Assembly: GCA_002732675.1 (NCBI GenBank)
Contig: NVRR01000206.1
Coordinates: forward strand, 1-5,859
Source of the DNA: Sneathiella sp.
Lineage (GTDB): Bacteria; Pseudomonadota; Alphaproteobacteria; Sneathiellales; Sneathiellaceae
DNA length: 5,859 bases
Direction of reading: 5' to 3'
In this document: in pieces, positions 1 to 5,859 of the stretch
Layout: each line of letters starts with the position of its first letter
Position numbering within the stretch: the stretch's first letter is position 1
The notes under the pieces: model-generated
Told to the model about the DNA's origin: nothing
The model's input: the letters and a program-made list of their open reading frames with translations, nothing else
Databases searched by the model: none
Made by a program: the position numbers and the translations under genes

Positions 1-890
1 AGATGCAAGTTAAACTTCGGATCGAGAACGTTGTACCAAGACGCATGGTCCACGAGTTTTTTAACCACACCTGTATGGATCTGGATACATCCGTGATTAC
101 CGACAAAGACCATAATCTCGCATTCGCGGTCGCGCGCCATTTCAAGGACCCGTCTCGCGGCGTCATTATTGCACTGAAAAGCGAAATCCGACCCGATTTT
201 TGTTAATGCCTGGGCTCGTCCGACTTTGAATTTTCGGAGCATGGGGTGGAAGTCGTGAGTGTCTTTGAGGTTTTCCCAGGCGGTGCGGAATCCTTGCCAG
301 TCAATTTCTGAATCCGGTCTGTCCGCCGCTTTTGATGCCGCATGTTCAATTTCGATTGACGCACCCTGTTCAGCATGGCGATGCTTTGTAACCAGATCAT
401 CATAAGCGGCCTCGTCGGATTTGTTGGTGATATAAATCTTGTGAATGGCCTGACCGGCGGCATCAAAAAATTGGAGGCTTTTGCGGATCCCGGTTGGACT
501 TGGTTCCATTGCGGCAAAGCAATATTTCCACTGCGCCATGAACATGCGAATATCGATGTCCGGATTAACAAATATACCCGTCTTCATCGGGCCATGCTGA
601 AAGAAACTGGCGTTTTCATAAACACCCTTGCGCTCATGTACGCAATGCTCGTTGCGGGTGAGCGCCATCACTTCGCCGAGCGAGACCACGTCTTTTAAGA
701 TCGCCTCTGCATCATCGACAAGCCGGACCGCCTCGGTACCAACACGGGCCGCCAGCAGCTCGCCTTCGGAAACGCCGAGTTCCGCCGCCGCATTGCGGGC
801 GCGGATGCTACCTTGTTCCTTTATCCGCTCATACCCGTTTCTGATTTCTGCTGGCGACAGCTTCGCCTTGATGGACATTGATTCATTCAT
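1..890 (-). CDS. hmuS: Hemin-degrading / heme-trafficking factor HmuS (HemS/ChuS/PhuS family), 3' end cut by window edge
   Basis: This is a cytoplasmic heme-binding protein that in relatives either passes imported heme to a heme oxygenase or degrades it itself. The frame is open from ATG at 890 to the window edge, giving 297 residues; family members are about 340–360, so roughly 50 residues are missing. It shows the two-lobe layout of the family. Lobe 1 is around residues 70–125 (ALTRNEHCVHERKGVYEN, then DIDIRMFMAQWKYCFA). Lobe 2 starts around 257 (VFVGNHGCIQIHTG, then WYNVLDPKFNLHL). Residues 211–218 read THDFHPML; H212 and H215 fall where PhuS/HemS keep their axial heme histidines. The start is chosen because AGGA (898–901) lies 7 bases before this ATG, whereas the in-frame ATG at residue 5 is too far from it. 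The gene begins 16 bases after the tonB stop, as last visible gene of the operon. Confidence 0.93.
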   Translation of the reverse strand, partial: MNESMSIKAKLSPAEIRNGYERIKEQGSIRARNAAAELGVSEGELLAARVGTEAVRLVDDAEAILKDVVSLGEVMALTRNEHCVHERKGVYENASFFQHGPMKTGIFVNPDIDIRMFMAQWKYCFAAMEPSPTGIRKSLQFFDAAGQAIHKIYITNKSDEAAYDDLVTKHRHAEQGASIEIEHAASKAADRPDSEIDWQGFRTAWENLKDTHDFHPMLRKFKVGRAQALTKIGSDFAFQCNNDAARRVLEMARDRECEIMVFVGNHGCIQIHTGVVKKLVDHASWYNVLDPKFNLH

Positions 891-906
891 AATATTTTCC
901 TGTTTT

Positions 907-1740
907 CTATTGAATAACGAAATTCACCGGCACACGAACCCAACTGACAACGGCATTCCCGTTGACACTTGTCGGCTCGAATCTCCATTTTTTGACAGCC
1001 GCCACCGCCGCCATATCGAGTAGCCGATAACCGGAGGAGTGGACGATTTTCAAATCTCGCGGAGTGCCGCTTGGCAGCACTTTCGCATGTAGCAGTACTA
1101 TTCCTTGCTGACCCATATCCAATGCCCGGCGCGGATACGATGGTGGCACCTGATGACGATAGCGGGCTTCATGGATAACCGTCGCCTCATCCTGGCCAGC
1201 ATCGTGGTTACTCGCGGGTGTTGCCGAGGCCTGTATTAATTTTGCCGGTGATTCAACCAGCCGTTCTTTTGGAACATCAAATATTTGGGCCAGCTTTTTC
1301 TCGGCAAGTTTCGGTGCCGGTTTAACCTCCCGCGGTTTGATCTCCAACGGTTTGGTCGCCAGCTTGATAGGCCTGATCCGGGGCAGGGGCGTCGCTTTTA
1401 CAAGCTTGTCGGCGGCAGGCTCAATCTTTGGTTGAGGAATTTCGGGAACCTCAGCAACTTTCTCTGCCGAAAACGGGGTCGCCACGAACGATCTAATGCG
1501 GGCAGGCATAGATATCGGTGGCGTCGACTTTACAATCTGCCTCTCGGGCGGAGGTGACGGCGCCGGCCTTGCCAATGTCATAAGATTTACCTGCAGGACC
1601 GGAACCTCGAACACCAATTCCTGCTGAGTGTTGAGATGAACGAGAGAGACAAGGAAGATATTCGCGCAGACCGAAAGGGCGAGATAGACAAGCCATCTCC
1701 CCCTCTGGTCCACCTGAGATGCGAATGCCGATACTACCAT
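907..1740 (-). CDS. tonB: TonB family energy transducer dedicated to the heme receptor
   Basis: This inner-membrane-anchored periplasmic protein carries proton-motive energy from ExbB/ExbD to outer-membrane receptors. The 277-residue product has one N-terminal membrane segment (about 17–36, LVYLALSVCANIFLVSLVHL). A long proline- and charge-rich spacer follows (about 58–200, including PAPSPPPERQ and repeated KP/EIKP-type stretches). A typical TonB C-terminal domain occupies about 195–277, with the PPSYPRRALDMGQQG motif, SSGYRLLDMAAVAAVKKWRF and a final PVNF strand. Length is in the usual range. The ATG overlaps the hmuR stop (ATGGTAG), with AGGG about 10 bases upstream inside hmuR, which suggests translational coupling. 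In the membrane segment, LSVCAN aligns with E. coli LSVCIH, so the conserved functional histidine is replaced by Asn27. No exbB/exbD genes are visible beside it. The family call is firm; its dedication to heme is inferred from position. Confidence 0.95.
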   Translation of the reverse strand: MVVSAFASQVDQRGRWLVYLALSVCANIFLVSLVHLNTQQELVFEVPVLQVNLMTLARPAPSPPPERQIVKSTPPISMPARIRSFVATPFSAEKVAEVPEIPQPKIEPAADKLVKATPLPRIRPIKLATKPLEIKPREVKPAPKLAEKKLAQIFDVPKERLVESPAKLIQASATPASNHDAGQDEATVIHEARYRHQVPPSYPRRALDMGQQGIVLLHAKVLPSGTPRDLKIVHSSGYRLLDMAAVAAVKKWRFEPTSVNGNAVVSWVRVPVNFVIQ

Positions 1741-3767
1741 TTATAGGAAACCCTGACATTATAGCTCCGGCCCTCGTCAAGGAGGCTGGCAAAGGTGGTC
1801 GTGTAGGCTTTGTCGAGGATATTCGAAACGCCGAGATCCAAAGTCAGGGATTCAAGTCCCGGATCGCTCGGATTCCAGCGATAGTAAATGTCATAGACTG
1901 AGTACCCGGCGGTTGATACGTCCGCACTTCCGACTCTATCATTGGCGGCGGCAAACCGGCCCCGCACGCCGAAAATGCTGTCAATTTCATTTGCCTTGTA
2001 TGAAAGTTCACTGACCAGCGTGAGCGGCACATTATTCGAGAGATACTCGCCCGTATCCCGGTTCTCTGCCTCGACATAGGAGAGACCTAGTTTTGCGGTG
2101 ATCGGATGCAGCTGATATTCCCCATCCACCTCAAATCCGGAAAGCCGGGCATTCGGAATATTGACAAATTCTGTTGTCCCGCCGAAAACGTCGACGTCCT
2201 CTGTAATAAAATTATCGCCTTCACTGATGAACCAGGATCCCTTTACCAGCATCTGGTCTTTTCTGGCGAACACACCATTGAAGTTTATCCCGGCGCCCAC
2301 TTCAAAAGTTGTCACTGTTTCAGGGCGAAGATCAGGATTGGGAACAAAGAAGTTGTCCGGGATGGGTCCGCCGCCCGGGAAATGTTGACCGGACGCGTAG
2401 ATTTCCGTCAGGTTTGGCGCCCGAAAGGCCTGGGCAAGGCTGCCGAAAAACATGAGATTGTCGTTTGGCAGATAGCTGACCGAGAATTTCGGCGATATCT
2501 GGTTCTCATTTTGGGAATTACCATCGTGATCACTGCTTCGATAGGAATCGAACCGCGCCGCCGGGATAATCAAAAACCGGCCCATGGAGGTCTCCAAAGC
2601 CACTTCGTCCTGTAGGTAAAAACCATAATTGGTCGCGTCAGCATTCGGCACACCGGGGCGCGTCCCCCCGTTCGTCGTGGTCCCGGTCTGATCATCGTGA
2701 TAGACTTCGACACCATAAGAGAATGTATGCAGCTGGGTCTCGCTCGCGGTGAAAGTCGTCTGATTATCCGCTGTAAAACCGATCGTATTCAAATCCCGCG
2801 TTTGCACCCGCCCGGCATTCGTTCCGGTCAGATCTTCTTCGCGTACAGTCGTATCGTTGTAGTAAAGGTGGAATTTCGGATTCAGCCAGCTATTACCGGG
2901 ATCTTCAAACTCGTAATAGAAGCTATATTGGTTGTCATTGATCGTTTTATCGACAATCGGGTTTTCGACAGTAGTCGCCCCGCCGCCATTGTTGGGCTCT
3001 GTCCCATCATTGTGAAGGCCTTGGTAGCCGAATTTAACGGTGTTGAAATCGTCAATACTATAGCCGATTTTGAAGCTGCCCGAGATCAGGTTATTCTCTG
3101 AAATAAGCTCGTTGCCGTCGCCCTGCTTGATGTTACCGGAGTTGCGAAGCGTGGCTATGCCGATTATATCCCAGGCATCGCTTCGGCCATAGGCCGACAA
3201 CACCGGCGAATATTCTTTGCTCGCTGTCCTGTATCCCATTGATGTGTAGAAGCCTGAGGTTTCACCCGGCGCCAACATGTCGGCGGCATCTTTGGTTTCA
3301 AATGCAATAACGCCGCCGACAGCGCCGCCGCCGTAAATTGCCGAGGACGATCCCTTGACAATATCCACACTCTTCAAAAGCGACGGATCGATAAAGAAAC
3401 GACCATCATGGGCCGCTTCAAAATTCTGTCGCCGCCCATCTATCAGGGTGATGATTGACTCATCGTCAAATCCGCGGATAGAGACCGTTTGCCCGTTGCG
3501 ACGGGGGCCGCCCGCGACTTCCACACCCGGCGTGAATTTTAGCAAATCGCCTGTATCTCCGGCCATTGCAGTACCCGGCGCATCCGGGTTGACCTTAGAT
3601 GTCATGGCCGGCACTTCAAACGAGGATCGCGGACTGCGTGTCGCATAAACCGTGATCGTGTCCAGCGAGACGGCGGGAGGGACTTCCTTTTCCTGCGCAA
3701 AAGCAGGAGAAAGCATAGTCGTAGAGAAAAGCACGCCCAGGCAGGCGCGCGGTAATATCTGTCGCAT
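1734..3767 (-). CDS. hmuR: TonB-dependent heme/hemoglobin outer-membrane receptor, HmuR/HemR type
   Basis: This 22-stranded-barrel receptor binds heme at the cell surface and imports it using TonB. The product has 677 residues, normal for the family. A signal peptide covers 1–24 (cut likely after SPAFA). A TonB box follows (DTITVYATR, about 36–44). The plug domain spans about 55–165, with VSIRGFDDESIITLIDG and VDIVKGSSSAIYGGGAVGG. The rest is barrel, ending in the outer-membrane signature VRVSYKW with terminal aromatic. Two heme-receptor hallmarks are present: H120 in the plug (AAHDGRFFID), and a FRAP (448–451) … NPDL (477–480) box enclosing H462, where HemR/ShuA carry their second essential histidine. 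I prefer the ATG at 3767 to an in-frame TTG at 3776, because the purine-rich AAGAAAG (3777–3783) is 9 bases from the ATG but directly abuts the TTG. It lies 84 bases after hemP and overlaps tonB by 7 bases. Confidence 0.95.
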   Translation of the reverse strand: MRQILPRACLGVLFSTTMLSPAFAQEKEVPPAVSLDTITVYATRSPRSSFEVPAMTSKVNPDAPGTAMAGDTGDLLKFTPGVEVAGGPRRNGQTVSIRGFDDESIITLIDGRRQNFEAAHDGRFFIDPSLLKSVDIVKGSSSAIYGGGAVGGVIAFETKDAADMLAPGETSGFYTSMGYRTASKEYSPVLSAYGRSDAWDIIGIATLRNSGNIKQGDGNELISENNLISGSFKIGYSIDDFNTVKFGYQGLHNDGTEPNNGGGATTVENPIVDKTINDNQYSFYYEFEDPGNSWLNPKFHLYYNDTTVREEDLTGTNAGRVQTRDLNTIGFTADNQTTFTASETQLHTFSYGVEVYHDDQTGTTTNGGTRPGVPNADATNYGFYLQDEVALETSMGRFLIIPAARFDSYRSSDHDGNSQNENQISPKFSVSYLPNDNLMFFGSLAQAFRAPNLTEIYASGQHFPGGGPIPDNFFVPNPDLRPETVTTFEVGAGINFNGVFARKDQMLVKGSWFISEGDNFITEDVDVFGGTTEFVNIPNARLSGFEVDGEYQLHPITAKLGLSYVEAENRDTGEYLSNNVPLTLVSELSYKANEIDSIFGVRGRFAAANDRVGSADVSTAGYSVYDIYYRWNPSDPGLESLTLDLGVSNILDKAYTTTFASLLDEGRSYNVRVSYKW

Positions 3768-3851
3768 AGCAAACAACTTTCTTAGGGATTAGTTGCGTTT
3801 GCTGGCTGCCTGGCTATCGTTTACCGACTGGCTGGGTGGCGGGCTATTAGC

Positions 3852-4025
3852 TTACTTTGTTAAAATCAGTTTTCCGTTTCCGGTGAGCCGCAATTTGTAT
3901 TCTTCGCTGTCATGAATGATTTTTAATTCCCGGCCATGCAAAAACAGATCTTTGCTGTGCAGGACATTGTCGACGAGCGACACCATTCGCGTACTGCCGC
4001 TATTTCCGTCATTTCCAGTCGGCAT
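3852..4025 (-). CDS. hemP: Hemin uptake protein HemP/HmuP, small (57 residues)
   Basis: This short gene is easily missed. The translation runs from MPTGNDGNSGSTRMVSLVDN to a C-terminal half that is the HemP family core: SKDLFLHGRELKII at 24–37, then EEYKLRLTGNGKLILTK at 41–57. The pattern SxxLF…G…L.I.H…Y.LR.T..GKLILTK is the recognised signature of hemin uptake proteins (HemP/HmuP). There is no signal peptide or membrane segment. In rhizobia and Burkholderia, the homologue is needed for expression of the neighbouring heme receptor gene and is thought to act as a regulator rather than a transporter. It is the first gene of the operon, 84 bases upstream of hmuR, and follows a Fur-type control region. 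The ribosome site is weak (GGA about 11 bases from the ATG). An in-frame ATG at residue 14 is an alternative start that would still keep the whole conserved core. Confidence 0.88.
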   Translation of the reverse strand: MPTGNDGNSGSTRMVSLVDNVLHSKDLFLHGRELKIIHDSEEYKLRLTGNGKLILTK

Positions 4026-4076
4026 TTGTCAAACATTCCAATTACAAAAAAAAATACAAGAAGCGTACTCCTTATT

Positions 4077-4091
4077 TAATAATGATTATCA
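4077..4091 (-). promoter_or_regulatory. Fur-type iron box (7-1-7) over the hemP promoter
   Basis: Read on the minus strand the site is TGATAATCATTATTA. It matches the 7-1-7 Fur model TGATAAT-N-ATTATCA at 13 of 14 positions. It covers the best -10 hexamer for hemP and sits about 50 bases before the hemP ATG, so an iron-loaded Fur dimer here would block transcription of the heme operon when iron is plentiful. The match is seen directly. Which regulator binds (Fur or another Fur-family or iron-responsive factor of alphaproteobacteria) is inferred. Confidence 0.75.
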
Positions 4092-4111
4092 ATTGCGAAA
4101 ACGAGAGTCAA
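4085..4111 (-). promoter_or_regulatory. Candidate sigma-70-type promoter for hemP-hmuR-tonB-hmuS
   Basis: On the minus strand, TTGACT (4106–4111, 5 of 6 to the -35 consensus) is followed after 15 bases by GATAAT (4085–4090, 5 of 6 to the -10 consensus). The spacer is two bases shorter than the ideal 17, so the promoter may be weak or the true -10 slightly shifted. Transcription would start near 4078, leaving a leader of about 50 bases that contains a run of nine T residues (4046–4054). The overlap of the -10 with the Fur-type box supports this placement. Confidence 0.5.
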
Positions 4112-4120
4112 GAGAGTTTT

Positions 4121-4135
4121 TGCGAATGATTATTA
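4121..4135 (+). promoter_or_regulatory. Second, weaker Fur-like site
   Basis: TGCGAATGATTATTA matches the 7-1-7 Fur model at 11 of 14 positions, and shares the nine-base core AATGATTAT with the stronger box 44 bases away. The stretch TTGCGAA also occurs twice here (4093–4099 and 4120–4126). The site lies about 10 bases upstream of the proposed hemP -35. It could hold a second repressor dimer or be the operator of the decayed divergent gene. It is supported only by sequence resemblance. Confidence 0.35.
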
Positions 4136-4156
4136 ATAAAGTTGTAATGGCGCTGT

Positions 4157-4560
4157 TTGTTTGTGGCAGGCGCCAGAATGACGTCCAATTTGCGCCTGAT
4201 GACCATGACACAGCGTAAAAAACAAGGCGTCTCTGTGCTTGGTGGGGGGATCCGGCCTACGCATTTTGTCGGAATTCTTACCCTAAATATGCCGCTGTCG
4301 TTCTGCGCCTCGCCATCTCCGCTATGCACTATTCAGCCATGTATTTTACGATCTTTAGCCTCAACGGCTATGTAACGGTAACGCCGATACTCAGCAAAGA
4401 TCGCGGGCGCTTATTGTCGCGCTTTGTGACAAACCGTTTCGAAAATCTGAAGATTATGGGCATTTACATCGAGCTTTTGACGCGCAAAATTATCCGAGGA
4501 TATTGGTACCGTTTTATGGAGATGAAGGAGGAAATTCCATCATTATTCCACCAGACCTAA
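4157..4560 (+). pseudogene. Decayed MHYT-domain membrane sensor gene (remnant)
   Basis: No intact gene is present, but two recognisable pieces lie in different frames. In the frame of 4157, GGGIRPTHFVGILTL followed by NMP (about 4244–4294) resembles the first MHYT motif, usually of the form GxGIWSMHFVGMLAL. Key residues are changed by single bases: Trp to Arg at 4253, Met to Thr at 4259 and Met to Ile at 4274. In the frame of 4219, LAISAMHYSAMYF (4309–4347) resembles the second motif, with the MHY core intact. Intact MHYT domains separate these motifs by roughly 60 residues; here they are only about 22 codons apart and in different frames, so an internal deletion with frameshift is inferred. 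The 4219 frame then stays open to a stop at 4558 without recognisable similarity. MHYT proteins are seven-helix membrane sensors, often fused to GGDEF/EAL or LytTR output domains. No output domain is clear here. The identification rests on motif memory, not a search. Confidence 0.45.
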
Positions 4561-4863
4561 TATCGACGATCGCAGAGGGTGGACTTAATGCCGACTGCAA
4601 GAAACTTGTCCGGGACCATCCTGATAAAGTCGAAAAACTAAGGGTTGGTAGCACTGCATATATTTCTGACGGTATATCATAGATCTATAGCCTGGTAGCC
4701 TCGTCTCTAGCCTTAATCCTGTACCAGGTTTCTGCACCGGTCCAAAGGGTTTGCAATTGACGGCAAATATGCTGATTTAGTTCGTACAAAACCGTCGCAG
4801 GGTTGGCAAAATTTGATATCCTTCTTGGCCTCTATCAACCGTTATCATAACAAAACCTTAAGT
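4561..4863. other. Intergenic stretch without a recognisable gene
   Basis: No convincing gene, RNA or strong terminator is seen. The plus-strand frame of 4359 stays open to TAG at 4680–4682, but it has no ATG start near its beginning and no family I recognise. It may be the far end of the decayed gene to the left. Between 4688 and 4713 the hexamer TAGCCT occurs three times. A weak inverted repeat (TTGATA at 4813–4818, TATCAA at 4833–4838) lies downstream of apbE, but the stem is too short and AT-rich to call a terminator. Confidence 0.5.
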
Positions 4864-5850
4864 TCACCCATATATCACGTCCTCAATTAAGGGCTGACTT
4901 GAGGTGAATTTCAAACCTTCATCAACGGTCATTAAGGAGAGTGCTGTTGACGCCATATCGGCGTGAGTGGCGGAGCTGGAAATGACCGACACAGAGCGCT
5001 CGAATTTTGCCCATTCGCCTGTTAGTGGATTGAGAAGATGATTGGCATCTGACCTTGAGGAAAAAGGGCTGCCATAGCCACCGGACGTCGCAAGCGCTTT
5101 GTTGGTCAAATCCACCGTCGCCGCGATGGTTTTTCCGTCTTTGGGCGAAACGATACCGATGCGCCACGGTTTGCCGTCGGCCGTGGCGCCCAAGGCATAG
5201 TTTTCACCAAGAGACACCAGAACGTTAGCAAATCCGGCCGACTTCAACAGAGCCGCGACCCGATCCGTTATATAGCCTTGCGCAACGCCATTTAGTGTTA
5301 TTGCCATTCCAGATCTAGCGAATTCAATTCTATTCATCGTCATTTCGATCTGAGATGACCCAATATTCTCCAGAACCGCCTTGATGACGGATAAGTTAGG
5401 ACCGGAAGGATCCGCTTTTTCGCTCGAAAAATGGGCAGCGTATAACATCCATAGCGGCTGCATTGTCACGTCAAATAAACCCTTTGTCTGCAGGGAGAAC
5501 GACGTTGCCAACGACAGCAGCTTCAAAAATTCGATGTCAGGATTATCCAGGTACCCTTGCGCATTCAGTCGGCAAATCGCCGAGTTTGGCTGATAAAGGC
5601 TGAAGAGATTTTCCAGCCGATTAATTTCCTGCTGGCACCTAACAAGCTGTTGCTTCGCCCATTCGGGATCTTCATGAAATAAATGGATCGACGCTTCCGC
5701 GCCGAGAGCGGCTCCGGTCCAATGAACCGGCTGCAAAGAGGTCTTCATTGCGACAGCGGTGCCGGTGAGTGCGGATAAGGTGCCGAATGCGCCCGCTGTG
5801 ATGATGACACGGCGGCGGGTAAGTCCTGATGTTGATAATTGTTTGGTCAT
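4864..5850 (-). CDS. apbE: FAD:protein FMN transferase, ApbE family, NosX-like, with Tat leader
   Basis: The enzyme covalently attaches FMN from FAD to a Thr/Ser of a target flavoprotein, using Mg2+, in the periplasm. The 328-residue product begins with a twin-arginine leader (TRRRVIITAGAF at 11–22, hydrophobic to about 34; no lipobox Cys). ApbE motifs then appear in order: NLFSLYQPNSAICRLN (81–96), FDVTMQPLW (126–134), ITLNGVAQGYITDRVAALL (184–202), NVLVSLGENYALG (209–221), ATSGGYGS (254–261), HLLNPLTG (271–278), and SVSVISSSATHADMASTAL (286–304) with the Ser/Thr-Ala-Asp metal-site pattern. LNGVAQGY in place of the more common GGxAKGY is, to my knowledge, typical of the NosX-like branch, whose namesake serves NosR in nitrous oxide respiration. 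No nos, rnf, nqr or other candidate target gene is visible, so the substrate is unknown. The start ATG at 5850 is preceded by only nine bases of window, so its ribosome site cannot be judged. Confidence 0.9.
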   Translation of the reverse strand: MTKQLSTSGLTRRRVIITAGAFGTLSALTGTAVAMKTSLQPVHWTGAALGAEASIHLFHEDPEWAKQQLVRCQQEINRLENLFSLYQPNSAICRLNAQGYLDNPDIEFLKLLSLATSFSLQTKGLFDVTMQPLWMLYAAHFSSEKADPSGPNLSVIKAVLENIGSSQIEMTMNRIEFARSGMAITLNGVAQGYITDRVAALLKSAGFANVLVSLGENYALGATADGKPWRIGIVSPKDGKTIAATVDLTNKALATSGGYGSPFSSRSDANHLLNPLTGEWAKFERSVSVISSSATHADMASTALSLMTVDEGLKFTSSQPLIEDVIYG

Positions 5851-5859
5851 TTGCGCTAA

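Noticed and set aside
203..571. Minus-strand open frame of 122 codons
   Set aside because: It is out of frame with hmuS, which covers the same bases with clear HemS-family similarity; the product is Pro/Arg-rich and has no recognisable motif.
2106..2615. Plus-strand open frame of 169 codons
   Set aside because: It is an antisense shadow of the hmuR barrel region, with no family resemblance and no ribosome site.
3768..3776. TTG at 3776 as hmuR start, adding three residues
   Set aside because: The only purine-rich ribosome site touches the TTG directly, while the ATG at 3767 has normal spacing and gives a standard signal peptide.
3916..4218. Plus-strand open frame of 100 codons over the promoter region
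   Set aside because: It runs antisense to hemP and through the Fur-type boxes; only its last part might belong to the decayed MHYT gene.
4688..4745. tRNA-like look (GGTAGCCTCG … GGTTTCTGCACC)
   Set aside because: No acceptor stem pairs, there is no GTTC T-loop and no anticodon stem; it cannot be folded into a cloverleaf by eye.
4813..4838. Inverted repeat TTGATA/TATCAA as apbE terminator
   Set aside because: The stem is only six AT-rich pairs around a 14-base loop, and the following T run is short; this is too weak to call.
4841..4851. Palindrome GTTATCATAAC as an operator
   Set aside because: It lies just downstream of the apbE stop, away from any start site, and an 11-base palindrome is expected by chance in AT-rich DNA.

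Overview
The window reads as part of a Gram-negative chromosome, most likely from an alphaproteobacterium. I infer this from the hemP–hmuR–tonB–hmuS arrangement, the NosX-like flavin transferase with a twin-arginine leader, and the moderate base composition. The genus cannot be named from sequence alone.

Positions 1–4025 hold a heme-uptake operon read on the minus strand, so it runs from right to left. It starts with a 57-codon hemP gene (3852–4025), followed by a heme/hemoglobin TonB-dependent outer-membrane receptor, hmuR (1734–3767). A dedicated tonB (907–1740) overlaps the receptor's stop codon by 7 bases. Sixteen bases later comes hmuS (1–890), a cytoplasmic heme-handling protein that runs off the left edge with about 297 residues visible. 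The inferred division of labour is as follows: HmuR binds heme and brings it across the outer membrane, TonB delivers the energy, and HmuS receives the heme in the cytoplasm. HemP is a small conserved partner, known in relatives as an activator of the receptor gene. No exbB/exbD or hmuTUV genes are visible; they may lie beyond the left edge or elsewhere.

Positions 4026–4156 form the operon's control region. A near-perfect Fur-type 7-1-7 box (4077–4091) overlaps the best -10 element for hemP. A weaker, related copy lies upstream of the -35 (4121–4135).

Positions 4157–4682 contain no intact gene. Two segments on the plus strand, in different frames and closer together than normal, resemble the first and second motifs of the seven-helix MHYT sensor domain. 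I read this as a decayed gene divergent from the heme operon. Positions 4683–4863 show nothing recognisable.

Positions 4864–5850 (minus strand) hold a complete apbE/nosX-like FAD:protein FMN transferase with a Tat-type leader. Its target flavoprotein is not in the window. It is separated from the heme operon by more than 800 bases and is probably transcribed independently.
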